From contig NZ_JACBXU010000001.1 of NCBI RefSeq assembly GCF_013415305.1, positions 806,001 to 870,000 of the forward strand: DNA of 64,000 nucleotides, in the 5' to 3' direction. Position numbers and translations under genes: made by a program. The notes beneath the pieces are model-generated. The model did no database searches, was not told the origin of the DNA, and was given only the letters and a program-made list of their open reading frames with translations. Every line of letters starts with the position of its first letter. Position 1 is the stretch's first letter. Below are positions 16,179-26,788 of the stretch, one piece after another. The DNA is from Pantoea sp. WMus005 (GTDB lineage Bacteria; Pseudomonadota; Gammaproteobacteria; Enterobacterales; Enterobacteriaceae).

Positions 16179-17321
16179 TTAACTGGTCTGATTAGCCAGC
16201 TTTGGCTTCAGAACACGTTTTCCAATCTGGATGCCGGGCTTCTCAACATACTTATAGAGTAAAGAGGCGAGTGCATAGGTCACCGGGATGGCCGAGACGC
16301 AGACAATCAGGAAGCGAGTCATGTCGCTTCTGAACTCAATGTCGGTGTGCGTGAGCAGCAGTGCGATCATCGGGATCACAATCAGCAGGTGCAGCAGGTA
16401 AACCGAGAACGAGACGTCGCCCAGCCAGGTGCTGAGACGGTTGTTCAGCAGTTTACGCGGCAAAGCAATCAGCGTTGCCATCAGGCTGCCCTCCGGGTAT
16501 TGCCACAAAATCGCCGTCATACCGACGATCATCAGCGCTTCCATAATGACCTGCAGCTTAATCGCCCCCAGGCCCATCGCCACGCTCGCCACCGGTCCAA
16601 GCAGCGCAAAAGCGACGTAGAGCAGCGATTTACGGCGAACCGCTTCGGCCATCAGCATGCCTGCCAGGAACATGTTCAGCTTAATCAGAATCATGGAAGG
16701 CATCTCAAAGGCCTCATAATAATCTGCCAGCACATACCGACCGGCGCAGCAGAGCGCCATGATGCCAATCAGCGAGGCCGCATAACCGAAACGCAGCGTC
16801 ACCAGCATAATGAACGGGAACAGCAGATAGAACTGCATCTCCAGCCCGATGCTCCAGTCAGGCAGCACGGTATTAAACCCATATTCAGGCAGCAAGCCAA
16901 ACAGGAAGCTGAAGTGAGTCAGGATGTTTGCCAGCGACTGGTCGGTGTAACGTGATGATTCAGTGGCGGTGCCGGAATAGAAATGAGCAATAGTATCTCG
17001 CATCTCGCCAAACCACGGGCCATAAATCAGCGCGATGATTAACAGCAGATAATAGAGCGGGGCGATACGGAAGAAGCGACGGATCCAGAACTTCTTAATG
17101 GTCTCCGCGCTCTGCCACGGCTCTTTCTGCTGGCGCTCGACGTAGTTTTTCGCCATCAGATAACCCGATAACAGAATAAACAGATCAACTCCGATGCCAG
17201 GCGATGAAATAAGCGTGATGTGGCAATGAACCAGTAAGCTGATATGGCCAACCAGTACCCAGAGAGATGCGATGCCACGCAATCCCTCCAGCTCCGTAGA
17301 CCAACCTCGTGTAGCAGACAT
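16179..17321 (-). CDS. Acyltransferase-3 family membrane protein (OafA/YrhL-like)
   Basis: A 380-residue integral membrane acyltransferase. The N-terminal signature LEGLRGIASLWVLVGH contains the conserved Arg and His of this family. GVDLFILLSGYLMAKNY and the RRFFRIAPLYYLLL segment follow, then about ten hydrophobic segments. Such enzymes O-acetylate or otherwise acylate surface polysaccharides or lipids; the acceptor here cannot be read from the sequence. It stands alone between small genes and mdtJI and is absent from this place in E. coli. Confidence 0.88.
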   Translation of the reverse strand: MSATRGWSTELEGLRGIASLWVLVGHISLLVHCHITLISSPGIGVDLFILLSGYLMAKNYVERQQKEPWQSAETIKKFWIRRFFRIAPLYYLLLIIALIYGPWFGEMRDTIAHFYSGTATESSRYTDQSLANILTHFSFLFGLLPEYGFNTVLPDWSIGLEMQFYLLFPFIMLVTLRFGYAASLIGIMALCCAGRYVLADYYEAFEMPSMILIKLNMFLAGMLMAEAVRRKSLLYVAFALLGPVASVAMGLGAIKLQVIMEALMIVGMTAILWQYPEGSLMATLIALPRKLLNNRLSTWLGDVSFSVYLLHLLIVIPMIALLLTHTDIEFRSDMTRFLIVCVSAIPVTYALASLLYKYVEKPGIQIGKRVLKPKLANQTS

Positions 17322-17521
17322 ATCTGTTCCTCATTTTTATCCGACTTTCGGCGCTCACTAAGCCTTAAGGCAAGAGATATGTAAACGGGCCTTTACAAAA
17401 GTAAGAAGATTCCGAGCACAGGTAAGAGGAAAAAATCAACAAGAAAGGGGCGGTACAGCACGGGAAGTTAAGGGCATGCAGCTGCAAACCCTTAAACGTT
17501 ATTACTGATTGAGTGTGCCTG

Positions 17522-17851
17522 TCAGGCCAGCTTCAGCAGGATCATACCGGCCAGCAGCAGGGTCAGACCGGTCCAGCCTTTCCGGTTCAGACGCTGACCA
17601 AACAGCACCCAACCGGCCGCGACAGTGACGATAATCCCAAAGGCGCCCCAGACCGCATAGGCAATCGACAGATCGATACCTTTAACCGCCTGAGCGAGTG
17701 CGCTGAACGCGAGCAGCACAAAGCAGAGTGAAAGCAGACCATGTAGCGGTTTCTTAAATCCATCAGAATATTTAAGGGATATATTCGCGGCAATCTCCAG
17801 CACGATAGCCAGCGCCAGCCAGGCGGCGTGGACGAAATCAGCGATGACCAT
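17522..17851 (-). CDS. mdtI: SMR transporter subunit MdtI (spermidine export)
   Basis: A 109-residue four-helix protein of the small multidrug resistance family that matches E. coli MdtI, including [13 protein letters not shown] with the membrane glutamate, [17 protein letters not shown] and GQRLNRKGW. MdtI works only as a heterodimer with MdtJ and exports spermidine. Its start overlaps the mdtJ end by 14 bp, so the two are made together. Confidence 0.94.
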   Translation of the reverse strand: MVIADFVHAAWLALAIVLEIAANISLKYSDGFKKPLHGLLSLCFVLLAFSALAQAVKGIDLSIAYAVWGAFGIIVTVAAGWVLFGQRLNRKGWTGLTLLLAGMILLKLA

Positions 17852-18188
17852 GATTAACCTCCGCTGATGATTGAGTGCCGGTCTTGATCAATACAATCCC
17901 GACGATCAGCGTCATCAGCCCGCAGATTTTCATCGCGGACAGCGTTTCACCAAACAGCTGCACGCTGAATAATGTAATCAGCAGGATGCCGATTCCTTCC
18001 CACAGGGCATAGGCCACGCCAAGAGCAATACGCTTGATGGCAAAACTCAGCAGAATATAGGAGCAGGCAATCATTGCCAGCATCAGCAGGTAACCTGAAT
18101 GGCTGCCGTTAAGGCTGGACCACTTCATAAAAAGGGTACCAATAATTTCAGTAATAATAGCGAGTGACAATAAAACCCAGGCGCGCAT
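17838..18188 (-). CDS. mdtJ: SMR transporter subunit MdtJ (spermidine export)
   Basis: A 116-residue SMR protein matching E. coli MdtJ: the membrane glutamate in [15 protein letters not shown], the dimer-forming [19 protein letters not shown], and a soluble tail ending EVNHGHR. The ATG at 18188 follows GGAGAGCACCC; a 12-codon upstream extension is unlikely. mdtJ comes first in the mdtJI operon, and a long upstream region (18189-18573) could carry regulation. Confidence 0.94.
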   Translation of the reverse strand: MRAWVLLSLAIITEIIGTLFMKWSSLNGSHSGYLLMLAMIACSYILLSFAIKRIALGVAYALWEGIGILLITLFSVQLFGETLSAMKICGLMTLIVGIVLIKTGTQSSAEVNHGHR

Positions 18189-18573
18189 GGGTGCTCTCCA
18201 GCAACGAAAATGACGACCTGCCACAGTACAGAGGGCAGACTCAGAACAGTGTCGAAGGGGTGAGCGGACTACAGGGCGTTACGCCAGTGTTGATCGGCGA
18301 CGTTCCAGCCAGAAAGGAAAGCGGGGGAAAGGTGTGACATGAACATTCTGCTCATAAAATTTTCAACGCATCCACATTGTTGCTTCTCATCAGTGGACGG
18401 ATAGTGCCTCCGGTTAACTACACGCCGGTTTTATACCATTCTGCACATTATGAAATCAACAGCAGATCCTGCTTCGTTTGGTAATGGTTAAGGTTTGATA
18501 GTTTGAAAATGGCCAGTTATATAAAAGGATGTAGAGAAAGGGAGGTTGGGGAAAGAGCATGGGCTAAAATGTA
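18189..18573. other. Upstream region of mdtJI, no gene seen
   Basis: About 385 bp between mdtJ and the betA terminator with no credible open frame. It presumably holds the mdtJI promoter and leader. Confidence 0.5.
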
Positions 18574-18576
18574 CAA

Positions 18577-18605
18577 AAAAGCCAGGCAACAGCTTGCCCG
18601 GCTTT
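18577..18605 (-). terminator. Terminator of betIBA
   Basis: Minus-strand stem AAAGCCgGGCAA / TTGCCtGGCTTT followed by T residues, 23 bp after the betA stop. Confidence 0.8.
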
Positions 18606-18627
18606 CGTTACGTGACAATGTCACGAA

Positions 18628-20310
18628 TTACTCAGCACGCTGCGGTACCGTGCGCACTGGCGCATCACCCGCGACATAGTAAGACGCCGTGCTGCGCGGC
18701 AGCGGCTCGCGTCCACGAATCTTATCGGCAATCTTCTCGCCAATCATGATGGTGGTGGCGTTAAGGTTGCCGGTGATGATCAGCGGCATTATCGATGCAT
18801 CCACTACACGTAGTCCTTCCAGACCATGCACACGGCCTTCACCATCTACCACGGCCATCGGATCGTTACCCATCTTACAGGTTCCGCATGGGTGATAGGC
18901 GGTTTCACCGTGGTTACGCACGAACTCGTCCAGCTGCTCATCTGTCTGGCAATCCAGGCCCGGGCTGATTTCACGGCCACGATACTTATCCAGCGCCGGC
19001 TGGTTGATGATCTGGCGCGTGATGCGGATAGCATCGCGGAACTCATGCCAGTCCTGCTCATGTGACATGTAGTTGAACAGAATAGCCGGATGGCGACGCG
19101 GATCGCGTGACTTCAGGCGCACATGTCCACGACTCGGAGAGCGCATGGAGCCGACATGACACTGGAAGCCATGGGCATCGACAGCGTTTGAACCGTTGTA
19201 GTTAATCGCTACCGGCAGGAAGTGATACTGGATATTCGGCCAGCTGAACTCTTCGCGGCTGCGGATAAAGCCGCCTGCTTCAAACTGGTTGCTGGCGCCG
19301 ATGCCGGTGCCGTTAAACATCCACTCCGCCCCGATTTTCGGCTGATTCCACCACTTCAGGGCCGGATAGATAGAAACCGGCTCCTTGCACTCATACTGAA
19401 GGTACATCTCCAGGTGGTCCTGCAGGTTCTCACCCACGCCCGGCAGATCGTGAACCAGCGGGATATCGAACTGCTTAAGCAGCTCAGGCGAGCCTACGCC
19501 AGAACGCTGCAGAATCTGCGGCGAGGCGATAGCGCCGGCACACAACAATACTTCACGGCGCGCAGTCACTTTATTGATGGTGTTGCTGTCGCCCTGGAGA
19601 TATTCCACGCCAACCGCGCGCTTGCCATCGAACACAATGCGATCGGTGGTGGCATGCGTGATGATCTTCAGATTAGCGCGGCCTTTGGCCAAATCAAGAT
19701 AGCCACGGGCGGTGCTGGAACGACGACCTTTCGGCGTCACGGTACGATCCATTGGACCGAAGCCTTCCTGCTGATAGCCGTTCAGGTCGTCCGTGCGCGG
19801 ATAACCCGCCTGCACACCCGCCTCAATCATCGCTTCAAACAAGACATTGTTGCCTGCTTTAGGCGTCGCCACGCACACTGGACCCTCGCCGCCGTGGAAA
19901 TCGTTCGGACCGATATCGCGGGTTTCAGCTTTACGGTAGTAGGGCAGGCAGTCCAGATAGCTCCAGTTCTCCAGGCCAGGTTCGCTGGCCCAGTTATCGA
20001 GATCCATCGCATTACCGCGGATGTAACACATGCCATTAATCAGGGATGAACCGCCCAGACCTTTGCCGCGACCACACTCCATGCGGCGGTTGTTCATATA
20101 AGGCTCTGGTTCAGTCTCATACGCCCAGTTATAGCGTTTTCCCTGCAACGGGAAGGCGAGGGCCGCAGGCATCTGGGTGCGAAAATCAAAACGGTAATCG
20201 GGGCCGCCCGCTTCCAGTAACAGGACGCTCACGTTGCTGTCTTCGGTCAGACGGGTAGCCAGAACGTTTCCTGCGGATCCGGCTCCAATAACAATATAAT
20301 CAAATTCCAT
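18628..20310 (-). CDS. betA: Choline dehydrogenase BetA
   Basis: A 560-residue membrane-associated flavoprotein of the GMC family that oxidises choline to betaine aldehyde. It has the FAD-binding [17 protein letters not shown] at the N-terminus, the GMC signature [17 protein letters not shown], and the active-site His in [10 protein letters not shown]. It is the last gene of betI-betB-betA, all on the minus strand and closely spaced (23 bp after betB). The product feeds BetB, making glycine betaine for osmoprotection. Confidence 0.97.
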   Translation of the reverse strand: MEFDYIVIGAGSAGNVLATRLTEDSNVSVLLLEAGGPDYRFDFRTQMPAALAFPLQGKRYNWAYETEPEPYMNNRRMECGRGKGLGGSSLINGMCYIRGNAMDLDNWASEPGLENWSYLDCLPYYRKAETRDIGPNDFHGGEGPVCVATPKAGNNVLFEAMIEAGVQAGYPRTDDLNGYQQEGFGPMDRTVTPKGRRSSTARGYLDLAKGRANLKIITHATTDRIVFDGKRAVGVEYLQGDSNTINKVTARREVLLCAGAIASPQILQRSGVGSPELLKQFDIPLVHDLPGVGENLQDHLEMYLQYECKEPVSIYPALKWWNQPKIGAEWMFNGTGIGASNQFEAGGFIRSREEFSWPNIQYHFLPVAINYNGSNAVDAHGFQCHVGSMRSPSRGHVRLKSRDPRRHPAILFNYMSHEQDWHEFRDAIRITRQIINQPALDKYRGREISPGLDCQTDEQLDEFVRNHGETAYHPCGTCKMGNDPMAVVDGEGRVHGLEGLRVVDASIMPLIITGNLNATTIMIGEKIADKIRGREPLPRSTASYYVAGDAPVRTVPQRAE

Positions 20311-20333
20311 TCATCGTTCCTCAGGTTAAGTGA

Positions 20334-21806
20334 TTAGAAGACTGACTGAAAACGCGTCAGCTCAACCTGCACGGACTTCACCTGGGTGTAGCTCTGCAGT
20401 GTCATCAGGCCATTTTCACGGCCGATGCCGGAGTGCTTGTAGCCACCCACTGGCATCTCTGCGGCTGATTCGCCCCAGGTATTAATCCAGCAGATACCTG
20501 CTTCGATCTGATGAATCACGCGGTGCGCCTTATTTAAGTCCTGCGTCACCAGCCCGGCGGCCAGACCAAATTCGGTGTCGTTGGCGCGACGGATCACTTC
20601 TTCTTCGGTTTCATAGCTCAGGATCGACATGACCGGTCCGAAGATCTCTTCACGCACAATCTTCATCTCATCACGGCAGTCGGTGAACACGGTCGGTGCA
20701 ACCCAGGCGCCCTGGTCGAATTCGCCACCGGTCAGACGTTTGCCACCGCACAGGACACGTGCACCTTCAGCAATGCCGGACTCAATGTAGCGCATCACGT
20801 TGTCGCGATGACTGAAGCTGACCAGCGGGCCAAAGTTGGTGGCCGGGTCGCGCAAATCGCCGGCCTTGATGCGGGCAACGCGTTCGCTGATTTTCGACTC
20901 GAAAGCCGCCTGCAGTTTTGCAGGAATAAAGACGCGGGTGCCATTGGTGCAGACCTGACCGGAACTGTAGAAGTTCGCCATCATGGCGATGTCAGCAGCC
21001 AGATCGAGATCGGCATCATCAAAGATGATCAGCGGTGATTTACCGCCCAGTTCCATGGTGACTTCTTTCAGCGTTGAACCTGCGGCATTGGCCATCACTT
21101 TTTTGCCGCTGACGACGCCGCCGGTGAAGGAGACTTTGTCGATGCCAGGATGCTCAGTGAGCAACTGACCGGTGACCGAACCAATGCCCGGCAGCACGCT
21201 GAACACGCCATCCGGCAGGCCCGCTTCGGTGTAAATTTCTGCCAGTTTCAGGGCGGTAAGCGGAGTCATTTCACTGGGTTTGAAAATCATCGCGTTACCT
21301 GCGGCCAGCGCAGGCGCGGATTTCCACAGGGCGATCTGAATCGGATAGTTCCAGGCGCCGATACCGGCGACCACACCCAGCGGTTCGCGACGGGTATAAA
21401 CAAATGAAGTTTCACGCAGGGGGATCTGCTGACCTTCCAGCGCCGGAACCAGCCCTGCGTAATACTCAAGCACATCTGCACCGGTGACGATATCGACCGC
21501 TGAGGTTTCGCTGTAAGGCTTGCCGGTGTCGAGCATTTCCAGCTCGGCCAGCTCATCATTACGCTCACGAAGAATATCAACGGCGCGACGCAGGATACGC
21601 GAACGCGCCATGGCGGTCATCGCGGCCCAGACTTTCTGGCCTTTTCTGGCGGCAGCAACGGCGCGATTGACATCTTCCTGGCCTGCGGCATGAACCTCTG
21701 CCAGCACTTCGCCGTTGACCGGGTTAATCGTCTGGAACGTTTCGCCAGACGCTGCGGCAACATAAGCGCCATCGATGTAGAGTTTCTGCTCGGTGAATCG
21801 GGACAT
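20334..21806 (-). CDS. betB: Betaine aldehyde dehydrogenase BetB
   Basis: A 490-residue NAD(P)-dependent aldehyde dehydrogenase that converts betaine aldehyde to glycine betaine. The catalytic Glu is in MELGGKSP and the catalytic Cys in [13 protein letters not shown]. The C-terminus [21 protein letters not shown] is characteristic of BetB. The gene begins 14 bp after betI ends, and betA follows 23 bp later, forming one operon. Length and motifs are normal. Confidence 0.97.
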   Translation of the reverse strand: MSRFTEQKLYIDGAYVAAASGETFQTINPVNGEVLAEVHAAGQEDVNRAVAAARKGQKVWAAMTAMARSRILRRAVDILRERNDELAELEMLDTGKPYSETSAVDIVTGADVLEYYAGLVPALEGQQIPLRETSFVYTRREPLGVVAGIGAWNYPIQIALWKSAPALAAGNAMIFKPSEMTPLTALKLAEIYTEAGLPDGVFSVLPGIGSVTGQLLTEHPGIDKVSFTGGVVSGKKVMANAAGSTLKEVTMELGGKSPLIIFDDADLDLAADIAMMANFYSSGQVCTNGTRVFIPAKLQAAFESKISERVARIKAGDLRDPATNFGPLVSFSHRDNVMRYIESGIAEGARVLCGGKRLTGGEFDQGAWVAPTVFTDCRDEMKIVREEIFGPVMSILSYETEEEVIRRANDTEFGLAAGLVTQDLNKAHRVIHQIEAGICWINTWGESAAEMPVGGYKHSGIGRENGLMTLQSYTQVKSVQVELTRFQSVF

Positions 21807-21820
21807 GTTTTCTCCTTCCG

Positions 21821-22414
21821 TTATTCGTGCTCGCCAGCCAGTTGCTGACGGATGAATTGGGTGGTCAGTGTGAGGGCGATAGCCGGATTAAAGGGCTTAC
21901 CGCTCAGTGCGGCACGCAGCCACAGACCATCGATCAGGGCAGCCAGACCGTGTGCAGCCAGTCGTGCCTTTTCCAGCGGCAGTTCACGCCGGAATTCGAC
22001 TACCAGCATTGAGTAGAGCCGCCGACTGCTGACCCGCTCCAGGCGATTAAGCTGGGGCTGATGCATGCTGCTCGACCAGAAGTCGAGCCAGGCTTTCATC
22101 ACTGCCGTGTGCACCTGAGTTTCATCGAAATTCCCGTCAACGATGGCACACAACCGCTGATCTGCCGGGGCACCGGCCAGCGGTTGTAACCGCGACAGTA
22201 CCGCCTCACGCAGTTGACGCGTCACATCACGCATCGTGGCTTCCAGCAAGCCGTTTTTATCTTTGAAATAGTGACTGATGATGCCGGTAGACACCCCCGC
22301 CCGACGGGCGATCTGGGCGATGGTGGCATCATTAATCCCCACTTCATTAATCGTGCTCAGGGTCGCATCAATCAGTTGCCGACGACGTATCGGCTGCATC
22401 CCTACCTTTGGCAT
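21821..22414 (-). CDS. betI: TetR-family choline-sensing repressor BetI
   Basis: A 197-residue repressor with a TetR-type N-terminal helix-turn-helix ([20 protein letters not shown]) and a helical ligand domain. In E. coli BetI represses betT and betIBA and is relieved by choline. A near-perfect BetI-type palindrome sits 48 bp upstream in the divergent betI/betT region, consistent with autoregulation. It is first in the operon. Confidence 0.95.
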   Translation of the reverse strand: MPKVGMQPIRRRQLIDATLSTINEVGINDATIAQIARRAGVSTGIISHYFKDKNGLLEATMRDVTRQLREAVLSRLQPLAGAPADQRLCAIVDGNFDETQVHTAVMKAWLDFWSSSMHQPQLNRLERVSSRRLYSMLVVEFRRELPLEKARLAAHGLAALIDGLWLRAALSGKPFNPAIALTLTTQFIRQQLAGEHE

Positions 22415-22461
22415 AGCTCCAGCTCCACCCTCAAATCGAGCCCCTATTTAAACTTTTTTTG

Positions 22462-22475
22462 ATTGCACGTTCAAT
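22462..22475. promoter_or_regulatory. BetI operator
   Basis: ATTGCACGTTCAAT is an inverted repeat with one mismatch around the BetI motif core (ATTGAACGTTCAAT). It lies between the divergent betI and betT starts, where it could repress both promoters. Repression is inferred from the family. Confidence 0.7.
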
Positions 22476-22669
22476 ATAAAAAGAAACTTTGTTAGGATGC
22501 TGTTCTTTAAATGTAGCCAAAGCGAAACGGCAATGAGTGCTAAAATAGGCTGGTTTGCCAAAACGATTAACAGGAAGTGACAGAACGAAACAGGGCCGCA
22601 CGGCCGGAAAACCGTGGACGGCAAGACTTATCCATTGCGTATTTTCAGGACATTAACCAGAGGTAATCG

Positions 22670-24700
22670 ATGAATAATCCACCTGCCGGTGAAAAAGACG
22701 GCCTCAATCACGTAGTATTTTATACGTCTGCGGGATTGATCCTGACTTTTTCACTTGTGACGATTCTCTACAGTGAACTGGCCGCGAGCTGGATCCTCAA
22801 GGCGGTAAACTGGGTTTCCGCCACCTTCGGCTGGTACTACATGCTGGCTGCCACGCTCTATATCGTGTTTGTGCTGTACATGGCCTGCTCACGTTTTGGC
22901 TCGATCAAGCTCGGGCCTGAGCACTCTAAACCTGAGTTCAGCGTGCTCAGCTGGTCCGCCATGCTGTTTGCTGCCGGGATCGGGATCGACCTGATGTTCT
23001 TCTCGGTCGCCGAACCGGTGACGCAGTATATGCAGCCGCCGGAAGGTGCAGGGCAGACGCTGGAAGCCGCCCGCCAGGCGATGGTCTGGACGCTGTTCCA
23101 CTACGGCCTGACCGGCTGGTCGATGTATGCACTGATGGGCATCGCGCTGGGCTACTTCAGCTACCGCTATAACCTGCCGCTGACCATCCGTTCCGCGCTC
23201 TATCCCATCTTCGGTAAACGCATCTATGGCCCGATTGGTCACACAGTCGATATCGCGGCCGTGGTCGGCACTATCTTTGGTATCGCCACCACATTAGGGA
23301 TAGGGGTTGTGCAGCTGAACTACGGCCTGAAAGTGTTGTTTGATATTCCGGAAGGCTTTACCGCACAGGCTGCGCTGATCGTCCTCTCTGTCGTCATCGC
23401 CACCATCTCTGTCACGTCGGGCGTCGATAAAGGAATTCGTTTTCTCTCTGAGCTCAACGTGATCATGGCGCTGGGGCTGATTCTGTTTGTGCTGTTCTTC
23501 GGCAACACCGAGTTCCTGCTGAATGCGCTGGTGCTGAACGTCGGCGATTACATCAACCGCTTTATGGGCATGACGCTTAATACCTTTGCCTTTGATCGTC
23601 CGACCCAATGGATGAACAGCTGGACGCTTTTCTTCTGGGCGTGGTGGGTGGCCTGGTCACCGTTTGTCGGCCTGTTCCTGGCACGTATTTCACGTGGTCG
23701 TACCATCCGTGAGTTCGTACTGGGCACGCTGATTATTCCGTTCACCTTTACGCTGCTGTGGCTGTCCGTGTTCGGTAATGCCGCGCTGTATCAGATCATT
23801 CACGGCAATACAGAGTTTGCGCAGGAAGTGATGAACCATGCGGAGCGCGGCTTCTACAGCCTGCTGGCGCAGTACCCGGCGTTTAAACTCAGCGCATCAG
23901 TCGCCACCATCACCGGGATGCTGTTCTACGTCACCTCGGCGGATTCCGGCTCGCTGGTGCTGGGCAACTTCACCTCACGCCTGAAAGACATCAACAGCGA
24001 TGCGCCGAACTGGCTGCGCATCTTCTGGTCCGTGGCGATTGGGGTACTGACCCTGAGCATGCTGATGACCAACGGTATCACTGCTCTGCAGAACACCACG
24101 GTGATCATGGGGCTGCCGTTCAGCTTTGTTATCTTCTTTGTGATGGCGGGTCTGTTTAAGTCCCTGAAGATTGAGGATCACCGCCGGGCCAGCGCCACGC
24201 GCGACACCGCGCCATATCTGGCTCATGCGACCGATCGTCTGACCTGGAAGAAGCGTCTGTCGCGCCTGATGAACTACCCTGGCTCGCGCTATACCCAGCA
24301 GATGATGGAAAAGACCATATATCCGGCAATGCAGGAAGTCGCGAAAGAGCTGGAGCTGCGTGATGGTCGCGTCACGCTGGAAAATGTTGAGGCAGATGAG
24401 GCTAACCCGATTGGCTATCTGGATCTGCGCGTCCATCTGGGCGAAGAGCAGGACTTCATCTATCAGGTCTGGCCGCAGCAGTATTCAATTCCAGGCTTTA
24501 CCTATCGCGCCCGCAGCGGTAAGTCGACCTACTACCGGCTGGAAACCTTCCTGATGGAGGGCAGCCAGGGTAATGACCTGATGGATTACAGCAAAGAGCA
24601 GGTGATTATCGACATACTGGATCAGTATGAGCGACACCTGAACTTCATCCATCTCAACCGGGAAGCACCGGGCAGCAACATCAGCTTCCCGAGCGTCTGA
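22670..24700 (+). CDS. betT: High-affinity choline transporter BetT (BCCT family)
   Basis: A 676-residue, twelve-helix secondary transporter that brings in choline using the proton gradient. The BCCT tryptophan-rich signature is readable in WTLFFWAWWVAWSPFVGLFL, followed by ARISRGRTIREF. A long cytosolic C-terminal domain (about residues 500-676) fits osmotic sensing in this family. It is divergent from betIBA and shares the operator region, as in E. coli. A terminator follows. Confidence 0.97.
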   Translation: MNNPPAGEKDGLNHVVFYTSAGLILTFSLVTILYSELAASWILKAVNWVSATFGWYYMLAATLYIVFVLYMACSRFGSIKLGPEHSKPEFSVLSWSAMLFAAGIGIDLMFFSVAEPVTQYMQPPEGAGQTLEAARQAMVWTLFHYGLTGWSMYALMGIALGYFSYRYNLPLTIRSALYPIFGKRIYGPIGHTVDIAAVVGTIFGIATTLGIGVVQLNYGLKVLFDIPEGFTAQAALIVLSVVIATISVTSGVDKGIRFLSELNVIMALGLILFVLFFGNTEFLLNALVLNVGDYINRFMGMTLNTFAFDRPTQWMNSWTLFFWAWWVAWSPFVGLFLARISRGRTIREFVLGTLIIPFTFTLLWLSVFGNAALYQIIHGNTEFAQEVMNHAERGFYSLLAQYPAFKLSASVATITGMLFYVTSADSGSLVLGNFTSRLKDINSDAPNWLRIFWSVAIGVLTLSMLMTNGITALQNTTVIMGLPFSFVIFFVMAGLFKSLKIEDHRRASATRDTAPYLAHATDRLTWKKRLSRLMNYPGSRYTQQMMEKTIYPAMQEVAKELELRDGRVTLENVEADEANPIGYLDLRVHLGEEQDFIYQVWPQQYSIPGFTYRARSGKSTYYRLETFLMEGSQGNDLMDYSKEQVIIDILDQYERHLNFIHLNREAPGSNISFPSV

Positions 24701-24707
24701 ATCAGGG

Positions 24708-24742
24708 CCCGTCAGTGAGCAATTGCTGGCGGGTTTTTTTTT
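24708..24742 (+). terminator. Terminator of betT
   Basis: CCCGTCAG / CTGGCGGG stem with a 10-base loop, followed by nine T residues. Confidence 0.85.
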
Positions 24743-24838
24743 GCCATCGGCTGGGTGAAATGCTCCGTGGCCAGCCGATATCGACTATCTTTAGGGCTTT
24801 ACGGGCCTGATGCCAGAAAAGCACAGACAGGGAGTCAT

Positions 24839-26194
24839 ATGGGAAAAATATTCAGTACGTTTCTGCCGCTGTACACGACCACGCTGCTGATGCTGCTCGG
24901 TTCTGGTTTGCTCACCACCTATGTCTCATTACGTCTGGCCAGCGAGCATGTCAATGGCGCACTGATCGGCTCAATCATTGCGGCCAACTACATCGGACTG
25001 GTGATCGGCGGCAAAGTGGGGCACAACCTGATTGCCCGCGTTGGCCATATACGCGCCTACGTTGCCTGTGCCGGGATCATCACCGCCTCCGTGGCGGGGC
25101 ACGGGCTCACTGACTTTATTCCGCTATGGGTCTTTCTGCGTCTGATCATCGGACTTTGCATGATGTGTCAGTATATGGTGCTGGAAAGCTGGCTGAACGA
25201 TCAGGCTGAATCATCCCAGCGCGGCATGATTTTCGGCTTATATATGGTTGCCACCTACCTTGGACTCAGTGGCGGACAGGTAATACTGAGCCTGCAATCC
25301 GGCTTTGGCGTCAGCACACTGCTGATTGTCGCGCTCTGTTTCGCGCTTTGTCTGGTGCCGATTGCGCTGACTACCCGTACCCACGTCAGGCCGATGACAC
25401 CTGCGCCGATGGAACTGGGTTACTTTATCCGCACCATTCCTAAACTGCTCGGCACCACGCTGGTAACCGGCATGGCGATTGGCGCGTTCTACGGCCTGGC
25501 GCCGGTTTATGGCAGCAGCAAAGGCTTCACAACCAGCCAGACCGGCTATTTTATGAGTCTGACGATTTTTGCCGGGCTGGTGTCGCAGTTTCCGCTGAGC
25601 TGGCTTTCTGACCGCTACGATCGCCAGCGGCTGTTATTCATCATTGCCATGCTGTTTGCCGTGGCCTGCGTGCCGCTGGTGTTGCTGCCGCATCTGACCT
25701 TCCACTGGATGATTGGCATCGCTTTTGTTGCCAGCATGATGCAGTTTGCGCTCTATCCGTTGCAGGTGGCGCTGGCCAACGATCAGGTTGCCGCCGAGCG
25801 TCGTGTCTCGTTAACGGCCTGTCTGCTGATGGCGTTTGGTATCGGTGCCAGCATCGGGCCGCTGGTGGTGGGTGCGTTGATGGAGCCACTCGGCAGCAAT
25901 ATGCTCTATCTCTTCTTTATGCTCTGCGCACTGGTGATTGGCGGACTGAGCTTTGTTCGTGCGGCAGGTCCGCTTCCGACAACCGAAGTGCCGCTGCCGC
26001 ACGTGGTCATGCCTGACAGTCTGGCGACGTCGCCACTGGGCGCCGCGCTGATCCCAACGCTGGAGGAGGAGGTGATTCATGCGTCAATGGGCGGTCAGGA
26101 GCCGGAAGAGGAACGTGAGAGTGACGATGACGCGCCTGACGACGAGGAAATGCCGGATGATTTACCCGGGGACCCGCAACATAAAGAGCCATAG
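24839..26194 (+). CDS. MFS transporter, YcaD-like, with acidic C-terminal tail
   Basis: A 451-residue major facilitator protein of twelve hydrophobic segments. It resembles the YcaD/sugar-porter-like branch: a loop RVGHIRAYV after helix 2, WLNDQAESSQRGMIFGLYM, and LSWLSDRYDRQRLL as the second-half signature. The substrate is unknown. The last 40 residues are extremely acidic (PEEERESDDDAPDDEEMPDD), an unusual soluble tail. The ATG at 24839 follows CAGGGAGTCAT; an upstream extension of 28 codons is rejected. It stands between betT and a DUF1272 gene. Confidence 0.85.
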   Translation: MGKIFSTFLPLYTTTLLMLLGSGLLTTYVSLRLASEHVNGALIGSIIAANYIGLVIGGKVGHNLIARVGHIRAYVACAGIITASVAGHGLTDFIPLWVFLRLIIGLCMMCQYMVLESWLNDQAESSQRGMIFGLYMVATYLGLSGGQVILSLQSGFGVSTLLIVALCFALCLVPIALTTRTHVRPMTPAPMELGYFIRTIPKLLGTTLVTGMAIGAFYGLAPVYGSSKGFTTSQTGYFMSLTIFAGLVSQFPLSWLSDRYDRQRLLFIIAMLFAVACVPLVLLPHLTFHWMIGIAFVASMMQFALYPLQVALANDQVAAERRVSLTACLLMAFGIGASIGPLVVGALMEPLGSNMLYLFFMLCALVIGGLSFVRAAGPLPTTEVPLPHVVMPDSLATSPLGAALIPTLEEEVIHASMGGQEPEEERESDDDAPDDEEMPDDLPGDPQHKEP

Positions 26195-26298
26195 CTGAGC
26201 ATGATGTCCGGATCTGGCGCACTCCTGTCCGGTTACCGGCTCGACATTCGGGCCAGTAACCGCGATGCTGACTGACACGCTTCTTAAGGAGTCACACC

Positions 26299-26511
26299 AT
26301 GCTGGAACTTCGCCCTAACTGTGAACGCTGCGACGTTGATTTGCCGCCATCCTCTCTGGCGGCACGTATCTGCTCGTTTGAATGTACCTTCTGCGCTGAC
26401 TGTGATGAGCATCTTGCGCATGTTTGCCCCAACTGTGGCGGTGAGCTGGTGCGCCGTCCGGTGCGTCCGGCAGAGAAGTTGCAAAAATACCCGGCAAAAT
26501 TGCGCAGTTGA
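26299..26511 (+). CDS. DUF1272 small zinc-ribbon protein
   Basis: A 70-residue protein with three CxxC-type pairs: CERCDVDLPP, SFECTFCADCDEHL and VCPNCGGELVRRP. This is the DUF1272 pattern (LRPNCExCDxDLPP start), a presumed metal-binding protein of unknown role. AAGGAGTCACACC before the ATG at 26299 is a strong ribosome site. It lies 104 bp after the MFS gene and could be transcribed with it. Confidence 0.88.
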   Translation: MLELRPNCERCDVDLPPSSLAARICSFECTFCADCDEHLAHVCPNCGGELVRRPVRPAEKLQKYPAKLRS

Positions 26512-26788
26512 TCTCAAATGACAATAAATATGATTCGGGCCCGATAGCCTGTTGTGCCTGATGTCGTTATCATGAATTCGTCCCTGACAGAGCTACCACC
26601 TTAACTGAGTGCCGGAGATAAGCGCCGGAAGGGACACATCTTTCGACCACCGTAAATCACTCTTCGCCTTATAGCCTTGCTCCCTCTGCCCACATCCCTT
26701 GCTCTCTGCTTTCCCGTTCGTCATGCCGGTTCAGTTTAGCCCTGACTATACTCTGATGACATTTTCAGCAGAGAAGCCGGGTGCATCA

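Noticed and set aside
26512..26788. Possible RNA gene before pphA
   Set aside because: A weak GCCGGAGATAAGCGCCGG stem is present, but no known RNA family or promoter could be matched.
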